From contig CAKZZM010000006.1 in assembly GCA_937885465.1 (NCBI GenBank), positions 1-64,000 on the forward strand: a stretch of 64,000 nt of DNA, in the 5' to 3' direction. How positions within the stretch are numbered: position 1 is the stretch's first letter; every line of letters begins with the position of its first letter. This DNA is from an uncultured Bacteroidales bacterium (GTDB taxonomy: Bacteria; Bacteroidota; Bacteroidia; Bacteroidales; Paludibacteraceae). The position numbers were made by a program, and so were the translations under genes. Below are positions 27,237 to 35,715 of this stretch, in pieces. A model generated the notes under the pieces. It did not search any database. It worked only from the letters and a program-made list of their open reading frames with translations, and was not told where the DNA came from.

Positions 27237-29742
27237 TTAGTACCTGTCCTTTGCGGATAAACTTTCTTCCGTCCTGTTTTGATTTTCCGTTATCGTCATT
27301 TGCCACCTCTTCTGTCGGCGTTTGGGGTTCGGGGTCAGGCATCCGCTGCTGAGTAAGCAACATCAAATCCGCGCCTTGCCCCATACGGTCGGCACAGTTG
27401 ATAGTTACAACAGTCTGCGAAGTGTTGGATGTCAGGGTTGCCACTCCTTGCGGTTCGGCAGAGAGGAGAGAATAAACGCCGTCTAACACTAACTGCTGGG
27501 ATGTCCGCTGCCATGTAGGGTCGCTGACTGCAAGATAGAGAGTGTCCCCCGAATGGCGATACATAAGAGAGGCTTCACCATCGCTTCCGACCCCGGCACA
27601 CTCTCCCGCAGAGTAGAAATTCACGCCTACGATATCGAGGGTGGTATGCCAAACGCCCTGCACCGAGTCGGTGTTGGTAAGGATACGAACAGGCGACTGC
27701 CCCGCGTAACTAACCACTTCCTGCTCAGTCATCTGCGGCAAGAGGATATAGACATAATCGGCATTTTGAGGAGCCTTACCATGAGAGAAATAAAAACTTA
27801 TATACTTATTCTGCTCAATATAAGTGCAGAGAGTACAAGGTTTCGGGAAATAATACCCGCCCACTTCATTTATATATGCGTATGTGGGGTTTGTGTAACT
27901 CGCCTCCACGCATTTTCTCGTTGTCCCCGCCTCTCCGTCAACAGTAAAACCTTTATCAATAGCACGGCTTTCCACTATTGTCTCCACCCCCCTATTCTCA
28001 CTCATACTGATACCTGCTCCAAGGCAGACCACCTCATCATCGAACATAAACCACGCCTTTTTCGCCACAAGGTCACTCTTCGCCCCCACATGACTCATAC
28101 CTGCTGCGCCATATCGCCCGCAAAGCGACACACCTCCTACCCAATGCTGAGCATTGGCAGGATTATCGAATAGAGCGATATTAGCACCGTCTGCCTCACG
28201 AGCAATCTTATCCACCGTCGTACCGGGCATGCGGTAGTAGTTGCACGAGTTGAAGAAACGCAACCAATGGTCTCGGTTATTGGGGGTATAGATATATGTC
28301 ATGCCATCGCCGGTGTACCAGCCGGACATATTATTTGAGGAGAAGCCCTCGAACTTACCTATCCGGCACGAAGACATAGCAATACCAAGACGAAACTTCG
28401 TCGTCTCGTGGATGACTCGGTCGCCTGCTGCGAAAACCTTATTGAACCCCATATCGGCTTCAACATTCGATGCTACACTCGCGGCGGCTGCCTGCATTCG
28501 TTCCACCTGCGGACGACGAATAATAGGATCAAGTCCTTGATACGGTGACGAATAATAGGCGTTATCAGCAAACCAACTATTGCAAGTTTTAATAACCCGC
28601 TGTCTCTGCTGTAAGTCGTTTATTAAAGTGCTACAGAGATAAATATCGAGTCCTAACTCCCTTGCCGCCTCATGCGATGAATGTGCGGAATTGACATTCC
28701 TTCCCATAAACATGCGCATCATCTCTCCTTTGTAAATAGCGGGTATATAAGCCTTCTCTATCCATACGGGCATAATATCGTAGAACCAGGGTGTGGCAGC
28801 ATAATCTTCGGTACCTGCGAAGCAGAGTTGCATCTGCGCTGCGAAATGTGCCATACTCGCACCATAACTACCTATATAAGGGATGGCAGTATGCTGAATG
28901 AAAGTGCCGTCTTCGTAAAGTCCCTCTTTCTTTAATATACCGCTATAGTTGTGATAATCGCCTTGTTCCTGAAGCATCTGCTCCATCTTCTGCTGCGCAG
29001 CCTTTCGCTGCGCAATGGTCGTCTCGTCAACGAAAGCACGCTTAACATAGGCAAGCGCATCCTGTATGTCCTGCACATTACCGGTCAGAATACCCATATA
29101 CAGAAGATTGCGACATATATCTGCCTGATTGGCAAAAGTGAGGTTGCCGTGCTTAGCAAAATAACGGACGAAATTAGTGAATGCCTTATCGTAGTGGTCA
29201 ATCTGCACCGGTGTCAACTGCTCATATAAGATACTGACGATAGCAGCATACTCCTGCGGCATACCTATGCGCCACTCCCAGAAATTGCCGAGCAGAGCAG
29301 TATTCTCATTAAGGCAATAGCCATAGAGGAAATCAAGGCTATGCTTGATATTATAAAGCAATGTGGTATCGTGATAGAGCGACGATGTAGGATATGCCCA
29401 TGCGAGTGCCATGGTATGCAGCCTGCCGAGAGAGTAGTAGATATGCTTGCAGGTGTAAGAAGCATCCCCCGTGAGTTTGTTGTAATCGCTCCAGAGATAG
29501 GTTGTCGGGCTTAGAACAAGACTATTCTGATAGGTGGTGGCATTCTGCACGATAGCACTGATATGCGACTGTATGTCAGGGTCTGTAACATCATAATCAA
29601 GCGGACCGAGGAACACCTCGCGCCGTAGATTTTCACGCATGACGGTGAAGTCATCGGCATACGCCACCGACGAGGTAGCGATGCCGATACCCCCTGCTAA
29701 CACAGCAGCAAAACAAAGCAATACCAAAAACCGTTTTTTCAC
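27187..29742 (-). CDS. polysaccharide lyase family 8-like lyase with C-terminal tail
   Basis: 851 residues, paralogue of the gene at 24834. Signal peptide about 1-28. Catalytic-region motifs NFWEWRIG, LTFANQADICRN and DGTFIQHTAIPYIGSYG are conserved, with His and Tyr nine residues apart, then MFMGRN. After the beta-sandwich domains a Pro/Glu-rich linker (about 795-825) leads to a tail (KGQVLIDGKNNTYNAIGQK) like those of other secreted proteins here. The tail suggests surface or extracellular location, unlike its paralogue, so the pair may act in different compartments (inference). Start overlaps the upstream gene by ATGA. Confidence 0.92.
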   Translation of the reverse strand: MKKRFLVLLCFAAVLAGGIGIATSSVAYADDFTVMRENLRREVFLGPLDYDVTDPDIQSHISAIVQNATTYQNSLVLSPTTYLWSDYNKLTGDASYTCKHIYYSLGRLHTMALAWAYPTSSLYHDTTLLYNIKHSLDFLYGYCLNENTALLGNFWEWRIGMPQEYAAIVSILYEQLTPVQIDHYDKAFTNFVRYFAKHGNLTFANQADICRNLLYMGILTGNVQDIQDALAYVKRAFVDETTIAQRKAAQQKMEQMLQEQGDYHNYSGILKKEGLYEDGTFIQHTAIPYIGSYGASMAHFAAQMQLCFAGTEDYAATPWFYDIMPVWIEKAYIPAIYKGEMMRMFMGRNVNSAHSSHEAARELGLDIYLCSTLINDLQQRQRVIKTCNSWFADNAYYSSPYQGLDPIIRRPQVERMQAAAASVASNVEADMGFNKVFAAGDRVIHETTKFRLGIAMSSCRIGKFEGFSSNNMSGWYTGDGMTYIYTPNNRDHWLRFFNSCNYYRMPGTTVDKIAREADGANIALFDNPANAQHWVGGVSLCGRYGAAGMSHVGAKSDLVAKKAWFMFDDEVVCLGAGISMSENRGVETIVESRAIDKGFTVDGEAGTTRKCVEASYTNPTYAYINEVGGYYFPKPCTLCTYIEQNKYISFYFSHGKAPQNADYVYILLPQMTEQEVVSYAGQSPVRILTNTDSVQGVWHTTLDIVGVNFYSAGECAGVGSDGEASLMYRHSGDTLYLAVSDPTWQRTSQQLVLDGVYSLLSAEPQGVATLTSNTSQTVVTINCADRMGQGADLMLLTQQRMPDPEPQTPTEEVANDDNGKSKQDGRKFIRKGQVLIDGKNNTYNAIGQKIK

Positions 29743-31760
29743 CGTACAATCACTTTATCATTATTGACTATATAACATCCTTGCGACACGGGTATAACCG
29801 TATGAATGCCCTCACGAACCTCAACCTCATGCAACAGGGCACCTGTAAGACTATAAATCTCAACCGTGAGGTCGCATTTTGAGTTAATCAGTATTCCGCC
29901 TTGCACGCCTCTCGCCTCATAACGATTATCCTGCACGCGTTCCAGAGCAGATGTCTCGTAAGGGATAACCTCAATCTTACCGATAAACCAAAAATCTGTA
30001 CTATTGCGTGAGATATTGACATCTGAGATTTCCTCCGCATTGATATCTACCACATACTCGTCCCAAGTATTGCCGAAATTAAGATACGGCAGAGACTGCA
30101 TCACCACACTATCAGTACCTAAGGTACTTGTAGTCATATTCCTATAGCTAACAAACATTGAGCGGGTATTCTGATAGCTGACGCCTGTGATACGCACCTG
30201 GTGTACCCCTGCTTTGAACGAGGGGAAGTATATCCTCGGACGCTTACATTGCACCACCGAACCTGCACCTTCCTTAACGCCGTCAAGATAGGTGTAACCG
30301 CAGTTGAATAGGACATTAGCAGATGTTGAGCCGTCTTCGCCCACATAACCGGTATTGCCAAGACTGCGCCCTTCATAAATCATCCACTGATAGAAGCCTA
30401 TATTCTCTCTTTGCACCAAAGCATCGCTATGTCCGTTAGAACGGGTTGTCTGGAAATCAGGCCATAACGGGTCGGAGAGATCTTCGTACTTCCATTTGGT
30501 GAAGTCGATAACGATAGGCTTTGTCTGATTCTCACCGTACCACACATAATATTGGCATCCCGGGTAATATTCCTCGATAACATAATCGCTTGCTTCCGGC
30601 ATCTCCCAATAAATTTCCACCTTACAGGTGTCGCTCATCGCCCCTGCCGTGGCAATAATATCAACAAAACCCTCCTTAATCGCATGCACTAAGCCGTTCA
30701 CTACGGTGGCTATTGTCTGGTCAGACGATGACCACGTAACGGTGGGGTTAGAAGCATCAAGCGGCAAGACTGTTACATTCAGGCGTGCATACTTACCTTC
30801 TGCCACGCGAAGCGAGTGTTCATCAAGCGTTACGCTACTAACGGGTGTCTCACCGGCAATAGTGAGATGACATACTGCACTATAATTTCCACACGATGCG
30901 GTGATATCTGCTTCTCCTGCTGCGACTGCCGTTACCACACCCGCATCATCGACGGTAGCCTTCGTTTCATCGCTGCTCGACCAAGCAACAACCTTATTCG
31001 TAGCGTTAAACGGACGAACTGTGCAAACGAGATTAAGTGTCTGGCTGACTTCCATCTGCGCTTCTGCCTTGTCAAGAGTAACGGACTCGACCTCTATCGG
31101 ATCCCCATTATCCGCCATACTGATAACCTCTACATTATTAAGGAAGAGATATTCGTTGGAATTGCGATAGAAACGGATTTTCTTCACCGCAGCACTGTTC
31201 ACCACAAGCGTATCACGGGTGTATGCATTCTTGCGCATCGTCTGATAAGACGTCTGCATATCCGGTGCCACCTGCTTAATATCCACCCAAGCACCGCTTG
31301 CGTTCTCGGCTTGGAAAATAAGCGTTCTGCTTTGGTTATAGCACCAGCCCTCTGTAATTACATATTTTATTCCACCCTCTACCTCAGGGAAATAGACGGC
31401 AGGCAGTTTCTCCGGTTGGGAGTCTTTGATGTCATAGTTTCTGCCGTTCTCCGATGAGCCGTTGTTCCAAGCGAGCGGTCCATAGACGGGATCATCGACA
31501 CCTGTACCGCACTTGCGGGAAGCGAGATAGCAAAACTTATACATACCTACGCCTTGAAAATCCATAACGCGGTCGGCATGGGTCGTCCCTGTCGTATAGG
31601 CCACATCGGCAGGAGTCAGCATCGAGAAATCGACCGCCACGCGCTGAACGGCATCGCCGGTGTAATGGTAATAACCATCTTCGCCTAACAGATAAGGCGA
31701 CTGAGCATTAAGGCTGAGTGCTGCCGCAAGAATGGCAGCAATGATTATAATCTTCTTCAT
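29739..31760 (-). CDS. modular secreted protein with Ig-like (Big2) domains and sorting tail
   Basis: 673 residues. Signal peptide about 1-19. Residues 22-215 form a module (DGYYHYTGDAVQRVAVDFS, TGTTHADRVMDFQGVGMYKF, VYFPEVEGGIKYV, KKIRFYRNSNEYLFLNNVEV) also found in the genes at 31766 and 33497. Two Big2-type domains follow (about 222-300 and 306-383; VAWSSSDETKATVDDAGVVTAVAAGEADI). A second, divergent module spans about 395-600. The end (DLTVEIYSLTGALLHEVEVREG...GCYIVNNDKVIVR) has the form of a type A C-terminal sorting domain of the type IX system. Probably a surface glycan-binding protein of the locus; no catalytic motif seen. Confidence 0.85.
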   Translation of the reverse strand: MKKIIIIAAILAAALSLNAQSPYLLGEDGYYHYTGDAVQRVAVDFSMLTPADVAYTTGTTHADRVMDFQGVGMYKFCYLASRKCGTGVDDPVYGPLAWNNGSSENGRNYDIKDSQPEKLPAVYFPEVEGGIKYVITEGWCYNQSRTLIFQAENASGAWVDIKQVAPDMQTSYQTMRKNAYTRDTLVVNSAAVKKIRFYRNSNEYLFLNNVEVISMADNGDPIEVESVTLDKAEAQMEVSQTLNLVCTVRPFNATNKVVAWSSSDETKATVDDAGVVTAVAAGEADITASCGNYSAVCHLTIAGETPVSSVTLDEHSLRVAEGKYARLNVTVLPLDASNPTVTWSSSDQTIATVVNGLVHAIKEGFVDIIATAGAMSDTCKVEIYWEMPEASDYVIEEYYPGCQYYVWYGENQTKPIVIDFTKWKYEDLSDPLWPDFQTTRSNGHSDALVQRENIGFYQWMIYEGRSLGNTGYVGEDGSTSANVLFNCGYTYLDGVKEGAGSVVQCKRPRIYFPSFKAGVHQVRITGVSYQNTRSMFVSYRNMTTSTLGTDSVVMQSLPYLNFGNTWDEYVVDINAEEISDVNISRNSTDFWFIGKIEVIPYETSALERVQDNRYEARGVQGGILINSKCDLTVEIYSLTGALLHEVEVREGIHTVIPVSQGCYIVNNDKVIVR

Positions 31761-31765
31761 AATTA

Positions 31766-33316
31766 TCAGAATTGAATGGTTTGACCTATACTGTTATATT
31801 CCTTACCGTTGTGCAATATACGAAGCTGTCCGTCCCTTAGCACCTTGGTGCTTGGTATTTGGTCACTTGGTACTTCTTCTACCCCTGTCGGGTCAACGGA
31901 GGCCGGCATAGCCTCAACGGCGATGCGGGTCAGGAACTGATAGTCGTTGCTGTTACGCCACAGGCGAAGACGACGTATGTCGTGAGAGGAGAAATCGAAC
32001 ACAGCAGTGGTGTAGGTATTGCCCGTGAGGGTGACATAGTAGCTGTCATACTCCGTATTAAGCTCGTTGACAGGTGTCCATACCCCTTCATTATCCTCTG
32101 CATCAAGCATAAGGCTACGACTGTTGTTGTTGGTCCAACCCTCCACAGTAAGAGTCTTCACTCCGTTCTGTATCTCAGGAAGATAGATGGCGGCTAATTT
32201 CTCCGGCGCACTGTTTTTGATGGCTCCGTTGGTGCCGTTCTCGCTATTGCCGCTGTTCCAAAGAAGCGGACCGTAGGTCTCGCCCTCGCAGGAACGTGAA
32301 GCGTGGTAACTCCATTTATAGATACCTATACCTGCGAAGTTCCACAATAGGTCGGCATGTAGGTTGCCTGTAGTATAATAGACATCCTCCTCGCCGAGGT
32401 TGCTGAATTCTACATCCACGCCGTTCACAGGCTCGCCGGAATAATGCCAGTAGCCGTCTTCGCCTAATGCAAAACCGTCATGCGCGATGGTAGTCACATG
32501 GCAAGTGTCTGTCACGCCCTCGCCTCCGCTGACAACGATATCGGCTTCGCCGACGCCTATTGCCGTCACTACGCCGTCCGCTACGGTTGCGACGGCCTCG
32601 TTCGAACTGCTCCATGTGAGTGCAAGGTCGGCGGGAAGAGGAGTGGCAACGAGTTCGCATGTAGCATCGGTGTTCATAAGCAGAGAGTGCTTGTCAAGGC
32701 TGACAGAGGTGTTGTTCACGAGTTCCAGCTCTATGCTCAGAATGCCAAGATAATCGGTACTCCCATACTGAATAAATATACTTGTCTCGCCTACGGTGTT
32801 AAGCTCACATTCCACGGTATCCACCTCCCATGATGCAAGTGCATTGAGTGCCTGCGCGGAGGTGTATGTCCATGAAGTGTGGTTGTCGTCCTTGTAGTTG
32901 ATAGCAAGGGATCGCGCTTTTGCACAGGCAATGATAGCCTTCACTTTCTTCACGCCGCGGCTCGTCTTGGGAAGATAGATGCGCGGTTTGTGTGTGCTGG
33001 TGTTGTTCTTCACAGGAGTGGCATCAGCCGTTGTGCCGTTGTTGAAACAGACAGGCTTAGTGGCAGACACTCCGTTGTATTTCACGGAACGATTGGTGAG
33101 GGTCCATTTGACGAACGCCATGCCGCCTGCTTCGTGTGCAGGGTCCTCGTCAAGCCATGCCGTCGGCAATGAGTCCGTCGTCCAAGTGGTGAAGTCAACA
33201 CTGAAAGCATCGATCGGCGTGCCTGTGTAGGTATAGCCGTCATTGTCTGCGGTGTAAAGCCCCGCATTCGCTACTGCCGCAATAAGCAGAACATAAAAAA
33301 GTAAAGTCTTTCTCAT
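31766..33316 (-). CDS. modular secreted protein, paralogue of its neighbours
   Basis: 516 residues. Signal peptide about 1-18. Residues 20-200 are one module type (DGYTYTGTPIDAFSVDFTTW, FNNGTTADATPV, RIYLPKTSRGVKKVKA, SIFIQYGSTDYLGILSIELE), then a Big2-type domain (about 203-280), then a second module (about 282-470) like the start of the gene at 29739. The linker EEVPSDQIPSTKVLRDG is coded by an interspersed repeat (31838-31875) and leads into the C-terminal tail (GQLRILHNGKEYNSIGQT). Probable surface glycan-binding role. Confidence 0.83.
   Translation of the reverse strand: MRKTLLFYVLLIAAVANAGLYTADNDGYTYTGTPIDAFSVDFTTWTTDSLPTAWLDEDPAHEAGGMAFVKWTLTNRSVKYNGVSATKPVCFNNGTTADATPVKNNTSTHKPRIYLPKTSRGVKKVKAIIACAKARSLAINYKDDNHTSWTYTSAQALNALASWEVDTVECELNTVGETSIFIQYGSTDYLGILSIELELVNNTSVSLDKHSLLMNTDATCELVATPLPADLALTWSSSNEAVATVADGVVTAIGVGEADIVVSGGEGVTDTCHVTTIAHDGFALGEDGYWHYSGEPVNGVDVEFSNLGEEDVYYTTGNLHADLLWNFAGIGIYKWSYHASRSCEGETYGPLLWNSGNSENGTNGAIKNSAPEKLAAIYLPEIQNGVKTLTVEGWTNNNSRSLMLDAEDNEGVWTPVNELNTEYDSYYVTLTGNTYTTAVFDFSSHDIRRLRLWRNSNDYQFLTRIAVEAMPASVDPTGVEEVPSDQIPSTKVLRDGQLRILHNGKEYNSIGQTIQF
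31838..31875 (-). repeat. in-frame copy of the CCAAGTGACCAA-type repeat before the C-terminal tail
   Basis: The plus strand reads TAGCACCTTGG, then TGCTTGGTATTTGG, then TCACTTGGTACTT. It is nearly collinear with the intergenic block at 20271-20324 (TAGCACCTTGGTACTTGG ... TCACTTGGTACTT). In the gene it codes for VPSDQIPSTKVL. Confidence 0.85.
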
Positions 33317-33346
33317 AGTATATTTAATTTCTTTGTTAATTGTTAT

Positions 33347-33490
33347 TTATAGAATATACATTTCTCCTATGCCGAAGTCTCCTCCGGAGACAGCATTACC
33401 GCTGACACGTTCTTCACTGCCGCTGGCGCATATTAGTGAGCATGCGAGGGTCTCCACAATGGTTGTACAAGGTGCGATATATCTCTTCAT
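33347..33490 (-). CDS. small 47-residue peptide of the MKRxYxxPxT type
   Basis: A 47-codon frame starting MKRYIAPCTTIVETLA and ending in a Gly/Ser-rich part (GSEERVSGNAVSGGDFGIGE). It fits snugly between its neighbours: 6 bases after the upstream stop (33497) and 30 bases before the next ATG (33316), all on one strand. A similar peptide follows the large surface protein at 59469-59609. Bacteroidales genomes contain many short peptides of this style beside secreted proteins; the function is unknown. Confidence 0.7.
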   Translation of the reverse strand: MKRYIAPCTTIVETLACSLICASGSEERVSGNAVSGGDFGIGEMYIL

Positions 33491-33496
33491 GGCTGT

Positions 33497-35413
33497 TTAC
33501 TTTTGAAGGGTTTGACCTAAACTATTGTACATTACGCCGTCGCGTATCAGATATATCTGTCCGTTGCGCAACACTTTCGTACATAGTGAAAGCGGCACTT
33601 CGTCACTTAGCGAAAGCGGCTCATCATCGAAGTCTGTTGCTGTGTTTTCCGAATAGTGTATTCTTACCGGTGGTGCCGCTGCTGCAGCACTGCCTGTCAG
33701 CTGGAAGTATCCGCGCATACCCTGCATCGTCAGGTTATGGTCTATATAATAAAGCGTGTCGTCACTGCCGAGAACGAGTTTGTTTTGCGAGGCAGTCATG
33801 TTGGTCGGGTTGAATATGCCCCAGAACTTGACGAGCGGCGAGTCTGCGGGTTTGTCAATATGACGGGTAGTATTTTTTACTGTCACGCCCTCCAGCATAA
33901 ACGGCTCTGTCACATCCGCATCTGTCTGAATAAGATACGGTGCACCTGCCTGCAAGGTTGACGTAGTGGTGAACTGCATATCAAGCACACCGTCGTCCAT
34001 ACTTGCGTCGTTGAACCATTTGGCATCTAACTGCTCAACGCCAAGGGCGGCTTTCAGGTTGCTGACGCTTACCGTACACGGCAGGCAGATGGTGTTGTAC
34101 ATCCCACCTTTGATGGTTCTGCTCACCCGCAAGTCAACCGTCTCACCGTTATAGGTGGACAGAACACTGCTGTTATCCTCGCTCTCCGAGATTTCAACCA
34201 AAGGATTGTTCATCTCTAACTCAATGCTATATATTTCGAAGTACGGAGTACTTTCATAGAATAAACAAATACTTGTCTCACCTATAGTATTCAAATCTAA
34301 CGACACGTCTGTAATCTCCCAAGATGTTGATGACGGAGTGAGTATCTGTGTGGAGTTATATGACCACGTTCCATGATTTGTATCCTTATACTTAACTTTC
34401 AGATTGACTGCACTCGAAGAGGCAATTCTCGCACGTATGGTTTTAACGCCACGACTTGTTTTCGGCAAATATATGCAAGGTTTGTTACTCGTAGAATTGT
34501 TCCTCACCGGTGTCGCGTCAGCAGTGGTGCCGTTGTTAAACACTGACCTCGTAGAATTACGCACCCTATTGCTTGTCCACTTGATAAATGCCATACCACC
34601 GGCTTCGGATGCACCGTCGGCATCAAGCCATGAAATAGGCAGTGAGTCAGCTGTCCACGTGGTAAAATCGACGCTGAAACTATCAACAGGTGTGCCGATA
34701 TACGTATATCCGTCTGCCGCTGCTTCAAACTGCTTTTCGTAGGTGACTACTTTTACTTTAGTGATGAACTGGAACTTCTGATGTTGAGTATTACCCCTAT
34801 AAAACATTATACGCTTTATATTCCTGCTATTGATAAAAAGCGTATCATCGGTAAGAGAATTTGCTTTCAAAGATTGTGAAGAAGAAGCTATATCTGTCCA
34901 AGAGCCGTCACTGTTTTGTTTCTTGAATACAATGTTACTCGGGTTAGTATACGACCATCCTTCAACCACAATATAACGTATGCCGTACTTCATTTCGGGG
35001 AAATACATAGCACACCTGTCATATTCATGATAATATGCTGCAATAGTATCGTTTCGTTTAGCAGCTCCATTAACTATAGAGCTGCAACTATTCCATGCCC
35101 TTGGTGCTGTATAAGCGACTTCGTCAACTGTGCGGGAACTTGGATCATAGCAATACTTGTACAACCCGATATGTTGGAATTCAAGCAGAGTTTCCGAATG
35201 AGTTGTCCCTGAACTATATGCTACCATATCGGACGTAAGCTCGGAGAAATCGACTTCGAGGTCGGTCTCAAGCGGCGTGCCTATGTAATTGAAAAAATGA
35301 GTTGTTTCGTCCCGCTCAAAGTCCTGCGCATAAAGTGCTGACAAATTTGCAGAAGATATTACCGCAAACAGACAGAACAGTACAGATACAATAATAGAGG
35401 ATATGTTTTTCAT
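33497..35413 (-). CDS. modular secreted protein, paralogue of its neighbours
   Basis: 638 residues. Signal peptide about 1-29. Residues 33-230 are the first module type (FNYIGTPLETDLEVDFSELT, SGTTHSETLLEFQHIGLYKY, MYFPEMKYGIRYIVVEGWSY); 235-430 are the second (DGYTYIGTPVDSFSVDFTTW, FNNGTTADATPVRNNS, IYLPKTSRGVKTIRA). Residues 440-600 form a different beta-type domain (VDLRVSRTIKGGMYNTICLPC, WFNDASMDD). A repeat-coded linker (PLSLSDEVPLSLCTKV) precedes the tail GQIYLIRDGVMYNSLGQT. It is the first gene after a promoter with operator-like sites (35444-35511). Likely surface glycan binding. Confidence 0.83.
   Translation of the reverse strand: MKNISSIIVSVLFCLFAVISSANLSALYAQDFERDETTHFFNYIGTPLETDLEVDFSELTSDMVAYSSGTTHSETLLEFQHIGLYKYCYDPSSRTVDEVAYTAPRAWNSCSSIVNGAAKRNDTIAAYYHEYDRCAMYFPEMKYGIRYIVVEGWSYTNPSNIVFKKQNSDGSWTDIASSSQSLKANSLTDDTLFINSRNIKRIMFYRGNTQHQKFQFITKVKVVTYEKQFEAAADGYTYIGTPVDSFSVDFTTWTADSLPISWLDADGASEAGGMAFIKWTSNRVRNSTRSVFNNGTTADATPVRNNSTSNKPCIYLPKTSRGVKTIRARIASSSAVNLKVKYKDTNHGTWSYNSTQILTPSSTSWEITDVSLDLNTIGETSICLFYESTPYFEIYSIELEMNNPLVEISESEDNSSVLSTYNGETVDLRVSRTIKGGMYNTICLPCTVSVSNLKAALGVEQLDAKWFNDASMDDGVLDMQFTTTSTLQAGAPYLIQTDADVTEPFMLEGVTVKNTTRHIDKPADSPLVKFWGIFNPTNMTASQNKLVLGSDDTLYYIDHNLTMQGMRGYFQLTGSAAAAAPPVRIHYSENTATDFDDEPLSLSDEVPLSLCTKVLRNGQIYLIRDGVMYNSLGQTLQK
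33572..33619 (-). repeat. two 24-bp in-frame repeats before the C-terminal tail
   Basis: Units at 33572-33595 and 33596-33619 share TAG-x-GAAAGCGG on the plus strand and code for PLSLSDEV and PLSLCTKV. The minus-strand form CCGCTTTCACTATGTACGAA is nearly identical to intergenic DNA at 46476-46495. Confidence 0.85.
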
Positions 35414-35443
35414 AATGGTCTTGGTATTTGGCTTCGGTTAGTG

Positions 35444-35511
35444 CAAAATTATCATTTAAATGGCGTTTAAACGCTGTATAAATTGCAAAGTTTTTGCTCA
35501 TTTTGGCAAAT
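35444..35511 (-). promoter_or_regulatory. regulated promoter with paired GGCAAAT-like sites
   Basis: Minus-strand -7 box TAATTTTG (35444-35451) without a matching TTG box at the usual distance, suggesting activator dependence. Upstream sites read on the plus strand AAATTGCAAA (35480-35489) and TTGGCAAAT (35503-35511). The promoter at 46150-46217 has related sites at exactly the same offsets from its -7 box. Confidence 0.6.
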
Positions 35512-35540
35512 ACGGAGTTTTTGTTTTTTCAGAGTACAGA

Positions 35541-35711
35541 AATAACGGAAGTTACGGAAATATGTATGACTTGAAAATAACGGAAGTTACGGAAAAGCGG
35601 AAGGAACAGGAAATCCTTCGAACGCTCGGAGACGCTCTCCACTGCCAATGTCGGCATTAAATGCCGACTTTATAAAAACGAGAAATATAAACGTTCGGAG
35701 ACGTTCTCCAC
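35541..35711. repeat. intergenic mosaic of interspersed repeats
   Basis: Two copies of AATAACGGAAGTTACGGAAA (35541-35560, 35576-35595); a core element copy at 35621-35642; the hairpin GTCGGCATTAAATGCCGAC (35650-35668) with its TTTATAAAAACGAGAAATAT tail; and another core copy at 35690-35711 (AACGTTCGGAGACGTTCTCC), which ends four bases before the regulator stop codon. Confidence 0.9.
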
Positions 35712-35715
35712 TAAT

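Noticed and set aside
35460..35660. A 66-codon plus-strand frame in the spacer before the modular protein gene
   Set aside because: It runs through operator-like sites and interspersed repeats and has no plausible start context.
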